Assembly: GCA_002352205.1 (NCBI GenBank)
Contig: DEHZ01000012.1
Location: 108,439-172,438, forward strand
Length of the DNA: 64,000 nt
From: Flavobacterium sp. UBA2787
GTDB taxonomy: Bacteria > Bacteroidota > Bacteroidia > Flavobacteriales > Flavobacteriaceae
Reading direction: 5' to 3'
Part shown: one piece after another, positions 35,801 to 44,477 of the stretch
Position numbering within the stretch: the first letter of the stretch is position 1
Layout of the letters: the number at the start of each line of letters is the position of its first letter
Position numbers and translations under genes: made by a program
The notes under the pieces: model-generated
Seen by the model: only the letters and a program-made list of their open reading frames with translations
Database searches by the model: none
Told to the model about the DNA's origin: nothing

Positions 35801-36309
35801 ATCACTCTTGCTATAGCTCTTGGATTTTTTTCTTCCAAATGATTAGCTTCTCCATTCAAATTATCGCCAATTGGGTAATCGGATTGTTGCACTAAATCGT
35901 TGATCATTCCTTGTAAACCCATTGCACGACCATCATCGGGCGAATAAATTCGAGTGATTCCGTATTCGTGTAATTCTTTGATTTCTTCGGGAAGGATTAC
36001 GCCTCCTCCACCGCCAAATATTTTGATATGACCGGCTCCTTTTTCTTTGAGCAAATCGTGCATATATTTGAAATATTCGTTGTGACCGCCTTGGTAGGAT
36101 GTCATGGCGATTGCATTGGCATCTTCTTGAATAGCAGTGTTTACGACTTCTTCTACGCTTCTGTCGTGGCCAAGGTGAATGACTTCTACACCGGTGGCTT
36201 GAATGATGCGTCGCATGATATTGATGGCTGCATCGTGTCCGTCGAAAAGGGATGCGGCAGTTACAATTCTTACTTTATTTTTAGGAATATAAGGAGTTGC
36301 TTGTTCCAT
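32875..36309 (-). CDS. icmF: IcmF-type fused acyl-CoA mutase (isobutyryl-CoA mutase fusion)
   Basis: An 1144-residue fusion in the IcmF order: B12-binding domain (residues ~10-150; [10 protein letters not shown] is the DxHxxG-like cobalamin loop, GGGGVI the base-off pocket), a MeaI-type G domain (GTGGAGKSS near 205, [30 protein letters not shown]), a linker, and a mutase TIM barrel ([49 protein letters not shown]). It isomerises branched/linear acyl-CoAs with adenosylcobalamin. FxLYPF in place of the Tyr used by methylmalonyl-CoA mutase favours isobutyryl- or isovaleryl-type substrates. Monocistronic. Confidence 0.93.
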   Translation of the reverse strand: MEQATPYIPKNKVRIVTAASLFDGHDAAINIMRRIIQATGVEVIHLGHDRSVEEVVNTAIQEDANAIAMTSYQGGHNEYFKYMHDLLKEKGAGHIKIFGGGGGVILPEEIKELHEYGITRIYSPDDGRAMGLQGMINDLVQQSDYPIGDNLNGEANHLEEKNPRAIARVISAAENFPDIAKETLDAIHKKNETSKIPVLGITGTGGAGKSSLVDELVRRFLIDFPEKTIGLISVDPSKRKTGGALLGDRIRMNAINNPRVYMRSLATRQSNLALSKYVAEAIQVLKAAKYDIIILETSGIGQSDTEIIEHSDVSLYVMTPEFGAATQLEKIDMLDFADLVAINKFDKRGSLDALRDVKKQYQRNHNLWDADLDSLPVFGTIASQFNDPGMNTLYKKVMDKIVEKTEADLQSTFEITREMSEKIFVIPPHRTRYLSEIAENNRKYDETVLSQVDVAQKLYGIYKTIESVGHINKLGLTKFGLDEERLRQAQSDINKEFLSLLTKEFDRVKMNLDPFNWEIILTWDEKVNKYKNPIYSFKVRDKEIKIQTHTESLSHSQIPKVALPKYQAWGDILKWNLQENVPGEFPFASGLYPFKREGEDPSRMFAGEGGPERTNKRFHYVSAGLPAKRLSTAFDSVTLYGNDPDLRPDIYGKIGNAGVSICCLDDAKKLYSGFDLSHPLTSVSMTINGPAPMLLGFFMNAAIDQNCEKYIIENNLQVEVEEKINEIYKKNGFVRPTYNGELPKGNNGLGLMLLGVTGDQVLPQDVYQDIKIKTLAQVRGTVQADILKEDQAQNTCIFSTEFALRLMGDVQEYFIKKNVRNFYSVSISGYHIAEAGANPITQLAFTLANGFTYVEYYLSRGMNINDFGPNLSFFFSNGIDPEYAVIGRVARKIWAKALKNKYGANERAQMLKYHIQTSGRSLHAQEIDFNDIRTTLQALYAIYDNCNSLHTNAYDEAITTPTEESVRRAMAIQLIINKELGLAKNENPIQGSFIIEELTDLVEEAVLQEFDRITERGGVLGAMETMYQRSKIQEESLYYETLKHNGDFPIIGVNTFLSSKGSPTVVPREVIRATEDEKQFQIKTLETLHQLHEQKVNEQLNGLQEAAINNQNIFERLMEATKYCSLGQITSSLFEVGGQYRRNM

Positions 36310-36727
36310 TGATAAAAAAATGATGTTTTTGAGGGTGCAATTTACGGAATTAATAAAAAATAATAGCGGTTTTTTTGTTTTCTGTTGTCGGTTTTCTGTT
36401 GTCGGTTATTTTGAACGCAGATTTTAAAAATTGGAGTAATTATTTGTTTGGGGGTTGCCACGAAGTTGGAAAGGCACGAAGCTTTTGGGAACTCATAATT
36501 GGAACGCGGATTGGACGGATTAGCTGAAGCTAAACGCGGATTTTGGCGGATTTTTATTAGTTGTTTCTCGCAAAGCCGCAGAGACGCAAAGTTTAAAACC
36601 TTATTTTATTACTTTGTGGCTTTGCGACTTTGCGTCTCTGCGAGAAAATTTAAGTTAAAACTTAACAACACAACTCAGAAAAAGGCATAATAATTGCTTA
36701 TTTTTGAAACATTAAATTATATCAAGT
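36310..36727. repeat. Intergenic region with dispersed repeats and an inverted repeat
   Basis: 418 bp without a gene. TTTTCTGTTGTCGG occurs twice in a row at about 36377-36404; GCCACGAAG/GGCACGAAG words lie at about 36457-36481. The main structure is an imperfect inverted repeat at 36564-36647 with outer arms TTTCTCGC/GCGAGAAA and inner AGAGACGCAAAGT/ACTTTGCGTCTCT-like arms, a common Bacteroidota intergenic repeat. A -7-like TATTTTTG lies about 25 bp before the gene at 36728. Confidence 0.65.
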
Positions 36728-37438
36728 ATGAAAAAAACGATTTTACTTTTATGTGCCTTTACATTTTTTAGCTGTGCAGAAATGCAGCAAATTGCCGCTC
36801 AACTTCCTCAAACCGGCGGTATGCTTGGGAATGCCGATATTGCCAGCGGGTTGAAAGAAGCTTTGAACAACGGAATTGACAAACAGGTTTCGAAATTGAC
36901 TAAAACGGACGGATTTTTTAAGAACGAAGCGGTGAAAATTTTGCTTCCGGATGAGTTGAAAATGGTAGATTCCAGATTGCGTACGATGGGTTTATCGAGT
37001 TTGGCTGATGAAGGTTTGAAAGTGTTGAACCGTGCTGCGGAAGATGCTGTGAAAGAAGCGACTCCGATTTTTGTGGATGCGGTGAAGCAAATGACGTTTA
37101 ATGACGCTAAGAATATTTTGATGGGAAATCAGACGGCGGCGACTTCGTATTTGCAGAATTCTACTTCTACTGCGTTGTATTCAAAATTTAATCCGGTGAT
37201 TAAAAATTCTTTTGAGAAAGTAGGAGCGGATGAAATTTGGAAAGAAATCATTACGAAATATAATTCGATTCCGTTGGTGAAAAAAGTGAATCCTGATTTA
37301 ACGGATTATACGACCACAAAAGCGATGGAAGGTGTTTTTAAAATGGTGGCTGTGGAAGAAAAAGAGATTAGAACGAATTTGAGTGCGAGAAGTTCTGATT
37401 TGTTGAAGCGGGTTTTTGCGATGCAGGATAATAAGTAA
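36728..37438 (+). CDS. DUF4197 lipoprotein
   Basis: A 236-residue lipoprotein (lipobox FFSC, Cys at residue 16) with the DUF4197 domain: GLKEALNNGIDKQVSKL, ILLPDELKMVDSRLR and the C-terminal ATTKAMEGVFKMVAVEEKEIR-like segment (TTKAMEGVFKMVA). The domain is helical, widespread in Bacteroidota and Proteobacteria and uncharacterised. Outer-membrane location is likely. It stands alone; downstream at 37441-37471 is a short degenerate ACGGGTT tandem. Confidence 0.85.
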   Translation: MKKTILLLCAFTFFSCAEMQQIAAQLPQTGGMLGNADIASGLKEALNNGIDKQVSKLTKTDGFFKNEAVKILLPDELKMVDSRLRTMGLSSLADEGLKVLNRAAEDAVKEATPIFVDAVKQMTFNDAKNILMGNQTAATSYLQNSTSTALYSKFNPVIKNSFEKVGADEIWKEIITKYNSIPLVKKVNPDLTDYTTTKAMEGVFKMVAVEEKEIRTNLSARSSDLLKRVFAMQDNK

Positions 37439-37604
37439 ATTGCGGGTTGCGAGTTACGGGTTACGGGTTGGAAGATGAGACAGCTAAAAATTTAATAATC
37501 AATAACATATATATAACAAATGCTTAACACAACTTATGAATTTTTCTGCTGATATTTGCAGTATAAATTTAAGGTTTGTTTGGTTAGAGTTAGTTAGTAA
37601 AAAG

Positions 37605-37635
37605 AAAGTCAGTGATTGAGACCGCTGACTTTTTT
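37605..37635. terminator. Bidirectional terminator between DUF4197 and hydrolase genes
   Basis: AAAGTCAG (37605-37612) pairs with CTGACTTT (37625-37632), with T-run on the right and A-run on the left, so it serves both strands. Confidence 0.7.
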
Positions 37636-38454
37636 TTATGCTTTAGACTGAACAAATGAAATGACAGCCGAGTTGAACTGCAGCGGTTGCTCAACATTGA
37701 CTACGTGTCCGCAATTTTCTATCACAAATAATTCTGCCGTTTTATAGTGTTTTTCAACGACTTGACGAACGGAGGGCAGAAACATATAATCTTCTTGGCC
37801 CATGACATAAAGTGTGGGAATATTAATTTCGACTTGACGAAACCATTTGAGTACCGGATTGATTTCGGCGGTTAGTTTAAACCATTTTATGAATTCTTTT
37901 TGGTATAATTTTTTTGCTTCGTTGATGAAAAGTAGTCGTGATTGTTTGTGATTTTTTTTTGGCATAATCACAAAAGCAAAAAAACGGTAAAGCACTAAAT
38001 AGGGTAAAACGTATTTGAAAATATTGCCGAGTTTCATTAAAATTTGCGACCGGAAATTCATTTTTAAAATGGCTCCGCCCATAATCATCGATTTTACTCG
38101 GGTGGGATGCATTTCTGCCAATTGTCTTATGACGATGGTTCCGAGTGAAATGCCAACAAAATGCGACGATTCAATTTTTAAATGATCGATTACTTCGTAC
38201 ACATCTTGGGCGATGGATTTGAAAGTATATTTTTGTTTGAATCCGTTTTTGAGGTTTGGTTTTGATTCGCCGTGCCCACGCAAATCAAGTAGCAAAACAT
38301 TAAAGTGTTTTTGAAATTCTCTGATTTGTTTGAACCAAATAGACGAGCTTCCGCCCGCACCATGTACAAAGGTAACCCACTCTGAAGAATTTTCGTTTTT
38401 GTATGTTGAATAGGAAATCAAACTTTTTTTGGCAAATGTAGCATTTTTATACAA
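37636..38454 (-). CDS. Alpha/beta hydrolase (cytosolic)
   Basis: A 272-residue alpha/beta hydrolase. FVHGAGGSSSIW is the oxyanion loop, DLRGHGES the usual strand-4 motif, VGISLGTIV the nucleophile elbow (Ser), GQEDYMFLP the Asp and NCGHVVNVEQP the His; the triad is complete. The substrate is not predictable. Transcription starts from a divergent region shared with the 38530 gene. Confidence 0.85.
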   Translation of the reverse strand: MYKNATFAKKSLISYSTYKNENSSEWVTFVHGAGGSSSIWFKQIREFQKHFNVLLLDLRGHGESKPNLKNGFKQKYTFKSIAQDVYEVIDHLKIESSHFVGISLGTIVIRQLAEMHPTRVKSMIMGGAILKMNFRSQILMKLGNIFKYVLPYLVLYRFFAFVIMPKKNHKQSRLLFINEAKKLYQKEFIKWFKLTAEINPVLKWFRQVEINIPTLYVMGQEDYMFLPSVRQVVEKHYKTAELFVIENCGHVVNVEQPLQFNSAVISFVQSKA

Positions 38455-38502
38455 AAGTTGAATCTTAACAATTCTTAATGATAATTTAATTATTTGATAA
38501 TG

Positions 38503-38510
38503 TATCTTTG
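38503..38510 (+). promoter_or_regulatory. -7 box TATCTTTG that decides the start of the 51-aa gene
   Basis: TATCTTTG matches TAnnTTTG. It places the transcript start near 38515, downstream of a possible ATG at 38494, so translation should begin at ATG 38530. Confidence 0.6.
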
Positions 38511-38529
38511 CAAAAAAAATTTCACCCCA

Positions 38530-38685
38530 ATGAAAGGCGTTTTTAAAGAAAATAAAGATTTAAAGTTTTTGAAACAAGAATTTTCAAACTTTTTGAAAAA
38601 GAAAAAGCAACCTAGTGCTGAAAAACCGGAAAATGTTCAAGCTGAAAAGAACGAAACACTTGTTCTAGAGGAAGTTGAACTATAA
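38530..38685 (+). CDS. Small Lys-rich protein (51 aa), unrecognised
   Basis: A 51-residue protein with a basic N-terminal helix (MKGVFKENKDLKFLKQEF, KKKK) and an acidic C-terminus (LVLEEVEL). The promoter upstream supports expression. It overlaps the convergent metal-receptor gene by 6 bp at the 3' ends. Function unknown. Confidence 0.5.
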   Translation: MKGVFKENKDLKFLKQEFSNFLKKKKQPSAEKPENVQAEKNETLVLEEVEL

Positions 38686-39474
38686 TTTTTCGTGTAATTT
38701 TTTAAAATAAGGAAAGGCTTTCAATATCCGGCTTCCGTACCATGAAAACAATTCACCGTCTACAAAAATGGTTTTGGCATGGTGTGTGCAACGGCCAATT
38801 TCAAAAGCGTGTTCATCTTTAAACGGAAACGGTTCTGAGGATAAAAAAACAACTTCCGGGTCACCTTCTTGACGTATTTTTTCCAATTCAATTTCCGGAT
38901 AACGTCCTTTTTCCTTGTATATATTTTCAAAACGATTTAGAACAAGCATTTCATTGATAAATGTATCTTTTCCGGCTACCATATACGGATTGGCCCAAAT
39001 AAAATAAGCCACTTTTCGAAAAGGTTTATCCTTGATAAATTGTTGAAAATCATTGTACGCAAAAGTGATTTTATCATTCCATTTTTGAGCCTCCGTGCGT
39101 TTGTTGAAAATCTTTCCGAAATCAGTAATCATTTGCAAATTGTCTTCAATGGTAATAATATTTGTCACCCAAACCGGACAAATTTTGCTCAATTCTTCGA
39201 CGATTTCTCGGGTGTTTTCTTCTTTATTGGCAATGATGATGTCGGGTTGAAGGGCTTTTATTTTATCGTATTTCACTTGTTTAGTTCCTCCAATAATTTG
39301 TTTGGTAGCTTTTAAATGCTTGGGGTGAACGCAAAATTTTGTGATGCCTACGATTTGGTCTTCTAAACCCAAATCATATAGAAGTTCGGTTTGTGAGGGA
39401 ACGAGGGAAACGATTCGTTTGGGCGAAGTTTCAAATTGATGAAGATTATCAAGTTGGTCTTTTATTTTTATCAT
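38680..39474 (-). CDS. Helical-backbone metal receptor / BtuF-like binding protein
   Basis: A 264-residue protein of the ABC-type cobalamin/Fe3+-siderophore substrate-binding superfamily: RIVSLVPSQTELLYDLGLEDQIVGIT, LQPDIIIANKEEN and the long connecting helix (around residues 125-150). It lacks a signal peptide and lipobox (begins MIKIKDQLDN), so it is either cytosolic or differently exported, as in several Bacteroidota BtuF-like proteins. A role in cobalamin handling would suit a genome with MeaB and IcmF, but neither ligand nor transporter is shown here. The start overlaps the MORN gene by 4 bp. Confidence 0.8.
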   Translation of the reverse strand: MIKIKDQLDNLHQFETSPKRIVSLVPSQTELLYDLGLEDQIVGITKFCVHPKHLKATKQIIGGTKQVKYDKIKALQPDIIIANKEENTREIVEELSKICPVWVTNIITIEDNLQMITDFGKIFNKRTEAQKWNDKITFAYNDFQQFIKDKPFRKVAYFIWANPYMVAGKDTFINEMLVLNRFENIYKEKGRYPEIELEKIRQEGDPEVVFLSSEPFPFKDEHAFEIGRCTHHAKTIFVDGELFSWYGSRILKAFPYFKKLHEKL

Positions 39475-40274
39475 CTCACTAATTCATCATTTTCCCAAAT
39501 TCCTTCTTTTTTTAGTTTTCCGTTCTTTTTAAACAGCTTTCCTTCCCCATGACGTTGATCATTTTTCCAAAAACCTTTGTACACTTCGCCATTTTTCCAA
39601 TGATATTCTCCGTATCCGTCTCTTTTATCATTTTTAAATTCACCTTCATAATGTTCGTTGTCTTTCCAAGTAAAAATTCCTTTTCCGTGACGGAAATTAT
39701 TTTGCCAATATCCTTTATAAATACTTCCGGTTTCAAAAATCCCAACTCCAAAACCTTCTGCATTTCCGTTTTTAGTTTGTCCGATGTATTGAAATTTTTT
39801 ACCTTTTGAACTGGTTAAATTCAAAATTCCACTTGCCATCTGAAGCTCGTTTAACTTGGATTTTGCCACTTCTAAATCATTTTTCGTTTTTTCTAAATCA
39901 CTTATTGCAACTTTATCATAGGCAATTATTGTATCATGTACCGTCTTTTCTCTTTGACTCAAAATGATTTTTGGCGACGTATTATTGGATTTATTTTGTA
40001 ACAATTCAACTGTATTTATCCAAAGTGAATCTGACATTGGTATTGACTTAACGATTGTATTTGCTTCTTGTTCAAAACCTTCTAAATATAAATGAGTAGC
40101 TTGGAAGTATTTTTTATATGTTTCTAAAGAATCTATTTTGAGGGTATACTTCTCTTTTAATTCTTTTAACTCATTAGATTGCTTTTCTATTTTATAATTA
40201 TATAATAAGTAGAAGCACAATCCTGTTATAAAAATGCTGCTTAGAAGTAAAATATAATTTTTTCTTTTAATCAT
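39471..40274 (-). CDS. MORN-repeat protein with membrane anchor
   Basis: A 267-residue protein: one membrane helix (residues ~8-26), a coiled-coil stretch (EKQSNELKELKEKY, later DLEKTKNDLEVAKSKLNEL) and four to five C-terminal MORN repeats (YKGYWQNNFRHGKG, YEGEFKNDKRDGYG, YKGFWKNDQRHGEG). MORN repeats bind lipids or proteins; in Bacteroidota they are often periplasmic. Coupled by a 4-bp overlap to the metal-receptor gene. Confidence 0.85.
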   Translation of the reverse strand: MIKRKNYILLLSSIFITGLCFYLLYNYKIEKQSNELKELKEKYTLKIDSLETYKKYFQATHLYLEGFEQEANTIVKSIPMSDSLWINTVELLQNKSNNTSPKIILSQREKTVHDTIIAYDKVAISDLEKTKNDLEVAKSKLNELQMASGILNLTSSKGKKFQYIGQTKNGNAEGFGVGIFETGSIYKGYWQNNFRHGKGIFTWKDNEHYEGEFKNDKRDGYGEYHWKNGEVYKGFWKNDQRHGEGKLFKKNGKLKKEGIWENDELVR

Positions 40275-40284
40275 ATTGATTCCA

Positions 40285-41106
40285 TTAGTCTGAATATCTT
40301 ACTTGTTGATCATTAGATTTCCACAATCCACTTAATTGATCGATATATAGTCCAACCATGATTCCTCTTCCGTGATCAAACTCATATCCGGTTGCTCCAC
40401 GAGTTCGAAATCTGTCAACATAACGTAATTCGAGTCGTGCTACATCTAGGAAACGATAACCTAAACCTACATATAATCTATTTTGGTTGAAAGTATTAAG
40501 AACGACATTTTTACCGATATTTAGTCCAATTTCGTTTGAAACAGCTGCATATAATGTATTGTTTTCATAAAAATCATTGGAATTAATCATGTATCTAATT
40601 CTGTAACGAAATCTAAATCGTGTAAAAAAACGATATTCATCTGCGTCAGCTTGTTCTTGCCAACGCAATTCGTAACGATATCGCCAAGTATGCATCCACT
40701 TTCCATTATCATGTTTGTAATGGTGGAAAAATTGAAAAGTAGTTCTTAGTTCATGATAATTAGGTCGTTCCAGATCTTCAGGTTTCCCAACATATTCGTT
40801 GGTATGCATGTATCCGATTGGTGAAATTGAAAGTCGAGAATTTTTAGTAAATTGATAATTAATCCAAGGTCTGATGCTGGTTCGCAAATGGCTATCAAAC
40901 ATGCTTCCGGAGTTTAATTCGTTTTTACTTCTATAAACAAAATCTGCTCCAACGCCCCAATTTTCATTGAAAAACTCATTAATTTCTGTTTTGTGCCAAA
41001 AAACAGAATGCGGGTAAACAGTTTTTCTCTCCTGAGCATAATTCAGTAGTGGAGATAAAAATAAGGCTAATACTACTCTATATTTCAATTCTTTGTGTTT
41101 TATCAA
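40285..41106 (-). CDS. DUF2490 outer-membrane protein
   Basis: A 273-residue exported protein with signal peptide (to NYAQ) and a beta-barrel-like domain with alternating aromatic and polar residues (WHKTEINEFFNENWGVGADFVYRS, RLSISPIGYMH, RFFTRFRFRYRIRY, ending QVRYSD). This is DUF2490, an uncharacterised ~230-residue outer-membrane barrel of Bacteroidota. It is 10 bp upstream of the MORN gene on the same strand, so the three genes 40285, 39471 and 38680 form an operon. Confidence 0.8.
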   Translation of the reverse strand: MIKHKELKYRVVLALFLSPLLNYAQERKTVYPHSVFWHKTEINEFFNENWGVGADFVYRSKNELNSGSMFDSHLRTSIRPWINYQFTKNSRLSISPIGYMHTNEYVGKPEDLERPNYHELRTTFQFFHHYKHDNGKWMHTWRYRYELRWQEQADADEYRFFTRFRFRYRIRYMINSNDFYENNTLYAAVSNEIGLNIGKNVVLNTFNQNRLYVGLGYRFLDVARLELRYVDRFRTRGATGYEFDHGRGIMVGLYIDQLSGLWKSNDQQVRYSD

Positions 41107-41162
41107 AAAACAAAAATAGGTTTCTCAATAAAAATTAAAAAATAATACTCGTTAATTTCCTG

Positions 41163-41987
41163 CTAATTTTTAACATTTAGAAGGATTTCTTCCATCTCCA
41201 ATTTTAATTTCAACGCTTCTTCTCTTGCTTTTACTGCAAAATCTTCTCCGGCTGAAGCATAGATAATTCCGCGTGACGAATTGATTAGCAAACCAACATT
41301 GGCATTCAATCCGTATTTGCAAACTTCTTGTAAACTTCCTCCTTGTGCTCCTACTCCGGGAACTAAAAGAAAACTATCGGGAACTATTTTTCTGATTTCT
41401 GTAAAATATTCTGCTTTGGTGGCTCCAACAACATACATTAAATTTTCACTGTTTTTCCAAGTTTTGGATGTTTCTAAAACGTGTTTATATATTTCTGTTT
41501 CTCCGGAAAGCTTCGTTTGAAAATCGAATGCACCTTCGTTGGAAGTTAATGCAAGTAAAATGGTGTGTTTATTTTCAAATGCCAAAAAGGGTTCCACAGA
41601 ATCTTTTCCCATGTAGGGTGCAACGGTGACGGAATCAAAATTCAAATCTTCTAAAAAAGCTTTTGCATACATGGAAGAAGTATTGCCAATATCGCCTCGT
41701 TTAGCATCGGCAATCGTGAAAATTTTGGGATAATTTGTATTAATGTAATCAATTGTTTTCTGCAACGATTGCCAACCTTTTAATCCATAGGCTTCATAAA
41801 AAGCTGTGTTTGGTTTATAGGAAACACACAAATCATGGGTGGCATCGATGATGGCTTTGTTGAATTCAAAAATAGGATCTTCGGTTTGAAGTAGGTGTTT
41901 AGGAATTTTATTTAAATCCACATCCAAACCTATGCATAGAAACGATTTTTTAGTGTAAATTTGTTCAATAAGTTCTGTTGTAGTCAA
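41163..41987 (-). CDS. pyrF: Orotidine-5'-phosphate decarboxylase
   Basis: PyrF makes UMP from OMP, the last step of pyrimidine synthesis. At 274 residues this is the type-2 form: [29 protein letters not shown] with the catalytic Lys-Asp network, [10 protein letters not shown] and VPGVGAQGG phosphate loop. It stands at the boundary of the stress cluster; in related flavobacteria pyrF lies beside prfA as I recall, but here ~9.7 kb of other genes separate them. Confidence 0.95.
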   Translation of the reverse strand: MTTTELIEQIYTKKSFLCIGLDVDLNKIPKHLLQTEDPIFEFNKAIIDATHDLCVSYKPNTAFYEAYGLKGWQSLQKTIDYINTNYPKIFTIADAKRGDIGNTSSMYAKAFLEDLNFDSVTVAPYMGKDSVEPFLAFENKHTILLALTSNEGAFDFQTKLSGETEIYKHVLETSKTWKNSENLMYVVGATKAEYFTEIRKIVPDSFLLVPGVGAQGGSLQEVCKYGLNANVGLLINSSRGIIYASAGEDFAVKAREEALKLKLEMEEILLNVKN

Positions 41988-42047
41988 GGTGTTGGTTTTT
42001 GTAGTTTGGCAAATTTACAAAGTAGATTTAGACAATCAATGAAATTA

Positions 42048-42103
42048 TATAACAATCTGGAAAAATTGTGTAACAAGACAAGACGGATTTCATGATAATT
42101 TTG
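42048..42103 (+). promoter_or_regulatory. Stress-cluster promoter, site 1
   Basis: TATAACAA (42048-42055), 13 bp, TGTAACA (42069-42075), 20 bp, TAATTTTG (42096-42103). The same three boxes with identical spacings precede the second csbD gene and the 48481 lipoprotein gene. The ATAACA/GTAACA direct repeat has a 21-bp period and replaces a -33 box. It drives csbD at 42147. Confidence 0.75.
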
Positions 42104-42146
42104 TGAATACAAGAACAAACAAGTATTAATTTAAAATTAAACTATC

Positions 42147-42332
42147 ATGAACACAACAGATTTAAAAGGAAAATGGAACGAGTTAAAAGGTAAATTAAAA
42201 CAACAATATGCCGATTTAACAGATGATGATTTACTATACGTTGAAGGAAAAGAAGACGAACTTTACGGAAGAATTCAACAAAGAGTTGGTAAATCGAAAG
42301 AAGAAGTTAAAGATATGATCGACAAGCTTTAA
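42147..42332 (+). CDS. CsbD-family stress protein 1
   Basis: A 61-residue CsbD-like protein (MNTTDLKGKWNELKGKLKQQ, TDDDLLYVEGKEDEL, KSKEEVKDMIDKL), soluble and highly charged. CsbD proteins are induced by general stress in many bacteria; the molecular role is unknown. It is 92% or so identical to the 43673 copy, so they are recent duplicates. Preceded by site 1 and followed by a strong terminator. Confidence 0.93.
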   Translation: MNTTDLKGKWNELKGKLKQQYADLTDDDLLYVEGKEDELYGRIQQRVGKSKEEVKDMIDKL

Positions 42333-42347
42333 TAAGCACCATTACTG

Positions 42348-42380
42348 AAAAGAGGAATTATGATAATTCCTCTTTTTTTA
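42348..42380 (+). terminator. Terminator of csbD 1
   Basis: AAAAGAGGAATTA (42348-42360) pairs with TAATTCCTCTTTT (42364-42376) perfectly over 13 bp with T-run; only 20 bp precede the AI-2E gene, so partial read-through may feed it. Confidence 0.85.
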
Positions 42381-42400
42381 AATTTAACCACTATTGTTGC

Positions 42401-43528
42401 ATGCTAACCACTGTAAAAAAAGACGACCATCCTGCCTTAAACCTGCTTTTTATAATAAGTTTGGTTTTTGTTTTATATATACTCAAACCGATCGTTGTAC
42501 CTATTATAATTGCCATCATTTTAAGTGTCTCGGTTTTTCCGTTCGTATTGTATTTGGAACGAAAATGGCACTTTAATCGAGTAGCATCTGCAATTTTTGC
42601 TATTTTATTGTTATCGTTGCTAGTTTCTGGCTTGATTACCTTTATTGGATTTCAAATTTCAGATATTATGGATAAAGGTGGTGATTATGCAGATAAATTA
42701 AGTGAAGTCTATAATTCTCTGGCCACAAAAATCGAAACTACGCTTGGCATGAATAAAAGCGACTTATCATTAAAAAAATTAAATCTTGGTGAAACTTTAA
42801 AAGAGAACTCATCCAGCATATTAGACTTCGTTACAATGTCCGGAAGTATTTTTACAGATGTAATTTTGATTCCACTATATATATTTTTCTTCTTAATTTA
42901 CCGAAAATTTTTCAAAAGCTTTTTTTACAGAGCATTTTCAAAGGATGGAAACACTTTGAAAGCAAAAACAATTTTGAGTAAACTCTATGATGTTCAACAA
43001 AATTATTTGGTAGGATTATTTATGGTTATGGGAATTGTTGGTGTTCTCAATTCTATAGGTTTATTAATTTTAGGAATTGATAATGCTATTTTCTTTGGGT
43101 TTTTGGCGGCTTTATTATTGTTAATTCCTTACATAGGAATAATTATTGGATCATTGCTTCCCGCAATTGTTGCTTTAGCCACGAAGGATTCTTTATGGTA
43201 TCCGGTTGGCGTTATTGCCATTTTTGTGTTTATTCAATTTATAGAAGGAAATTTTATTACTCCAAAAATCACAGGTTCAAAAGTGAGCATAAATGCTTTT
43301 GTTGCTATTCTATCCATCATCTTGTTCTCAATGCTTTGGGGGACAGCCGGAATGGTGGTTGCGTTGCCGGTTATTGCCAGCTTAAAAGTTGTTTTTGACA
43401 CGATTCCTGAACTAAAACCTTATGGGTTTTTGATTGGGGAACCGCTTGATGAACATTTGAGAAGCTCCGCCAGAATAAGGTTAAAAAACTGGAAAAAAAT
43501 AAGGGATGATAAACAAAACCCGAATTAA
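42401..43528 (+). CDS. AI-2E family transporter
   Basis: A 375-residue inner-membrane protein of the AI-2E/TqsA-like family with seven to eight helices: early PIIIAIILSVSVFPFVLYLE, a soluble/coiled middle (DYADKLSEVYNSLATKIE), then LLLIPYIGIIIGSLLPAIVA and IEGNFITPKITGSKVSINAFV, the diagnostic C-terminal motif. Family members include autoinducer-2 exporters and Na+/Li+(K+)/H+ antiporters, so the substrate is open. The ATG at 42401 is 24 bp after the csbD terminator and 80 bp before the second CsbD promoter. Confidence 0.88.
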   Translation: MLTTVKKDDHPALNLLFIISLVFVLYILKPIVVPIIIAIILSVSVFPFVLYLERKWHFNRVASAIFAILLLSLLVSGLITFIGFQISDIMDKGGDYADKLSEVYNSLATKIETTLGMNKSDLSLKKLNLGETLKENSSSILDFVTMSGSIFTDVILIPLYIFFFLIYRKFFKSFFYRAFSKDGNTLKAKTILSKLYDVQQNYLVGLFMVMGIVGVLNSIGLLILGIDNAIFFGFLAALLLLIPYIGIIIGSLLPAIVALATKDSLWYPVGVIAIFVFIQFIEGNFITPKITGSKVSINAFVAILSIILFSMLWGTAGMVVALPVIASLKVVFDTIPELKPYGFLIGEPLDEHLRSSARIRLKNWKKIRDDKQNPN

Positions 43529-43575
43529 TTTATAAGCTCTAATTCTTCTAAAAGCATAAACTTTCCCGGAAATTA

Positions 43576-43631
43576 TATAACAAACAAAAAAAATTATGTA
43601 ACATAAGTAGTGCTTAGTTGGGCTAAATTTG
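43576..43631 (+). promoter_or_regulatory. Stress-cluster promoter, site 2
   Basis: TATAACAA (43576-43583), 13 bp, TGTAACA (43597-43603), 20 bp, TAAATTTG (43624-43631). It starts the transcript for csbD 2 and, through read-through, possibly the genes to 48281. Overlaps the frame that would extend csbD 2 upstream, supporting the ATG at 43673. Confidence 0.75.
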
Positions 43632-43672
43632 TTATATACATTAACGAAATTATTAATTTAAAAACCAAAATC

Positions 43673-43858
43673 ATGAATACAACCGATTTAAAAGGAAACT
43701 GGAATGAGTTAAAAGGAAAGTTAAAACAACAATATGCTGATTTAACCGACGACGATTTATTATACGTTGAAGGAAAAGAAGATGAACTTTACGGAAGAAT
43801 TCAACAACGTGTTGGAAAATCTAAAGATGAAGTCAAAAAAATGATTGATAAGCTTTAA
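43673..43858 (+). CDS. CsbD-family stress protein 2
   Basis: A 61-residue near-copy of the protein at 42147 (differences near residues 10, 53 and 57). The frame is open to 43610, but the promoter at 43576-43631 lies across that extension, so ATG 43673 is right. Function as for copy 1: induced by stress, unknown mechanism. Confidence 0.93.
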   Translation: MNTTDLKGNWNELKGKLKQQYADLTDDDLLYVEGKEDELYGRIQQRVGKSKDEVKKMIDKL

Positions 43859-43983
43859 GTTTAGTTATAAAAAATGCTACGAAAAAGAATGACTTTCAAA
43901 GAATTAGGTTTGATTTTAAGTAATTAAACCTAATTCGATGACAGTTGTCAAATCAAATTTTTATAACATTAAAATTTACTTTT

Positions 43984-44364
43984 ATGAAATCAATTTTTAC
44001 TTTATCCTTTGTTGCCGTTTTGTTTTTAACTTCTTGTTCTGAAAAAATTGTTGGAACATGGAACGTTCAAAAGTTTGAAACAATTAAACCCGGCGAACAA
44101 AATATTTCTTTGAACAACATAGGAACTATTACTTTTAATAAAAACAATACAGGAGAGAAAAGCTTATATTATAATGTTTTGGGAGTAGAAACAAAAGACG
44201 ATGTTCCGTTCAAATGGAATTTGAATGAACCATACATAACAATAGAAAGCGAAAATTCTTCAATTGCTAAAACATGGATTTTAATCGAAAACAACAGAAA
44301 ATCACAAAAGTGGAAATCTACAGATGGTTCCAATGAAATTCAAACCTTAGAATTAACAAAATAG
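43984..44364 (+). CDS. Lipocalin-like lipoprotein
   Basis: A 126-residue lipoprotein with lipobox FLTSC (Cys about residue 16) and a lipocalin-like barrel pattern (IVGTWNVQKFET, TITFNKNNTGEK, FKWNLNEPYITIE, WILIENNRKSQKW). The frame extends to 43945 but ATG 43984 starts a proper signal peptide. Such small lipocalin-5-like proteins are usual in Bacteroidota envelope-stress loci. Followed by a 13-bp-stem terminator. Confidence 0.82.
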   Translation: MKSIFTLSFVAVLFLTSCSEKIVGTWNVQKFETIKPGEQNISLNNIGTITFNKNNTGEKSLYYNVLGVETKDDVPFKWNLNEPYITIESENSSIAKTWILIENNRKSQKWKSTDGSNEIQTLELTK

Positions 44365-44381
44365 ACTTATTAATTCACCCC

Positions 44382-44420
44382 ACAAGGCATAACTCTTCAA
44401 AAAGTTATGTCTTGTTTTAT
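44382..44420 (+). terminator. Terminator after the lipocalin-like gene
   Basis: ACAAGGCATAACT (44382-44394) pairs with AGTTATGTCTTGT (44403-44415) with one G-U, followed by T-rich sequence. Confidence 0.75.
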
Positions 44421-44477
44421 ATTAAAATTGTATTTACTGTCTTTTTTGCTAAATTTACTACGAATTAACCATAGAAT

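Noticed and set aside
36499-36690. Plus-strand open frame of 63 codons
   Set aside because: Runs through the inverted repeat at 36564-36647; its peptide is the translation of a common intergenic repeat.
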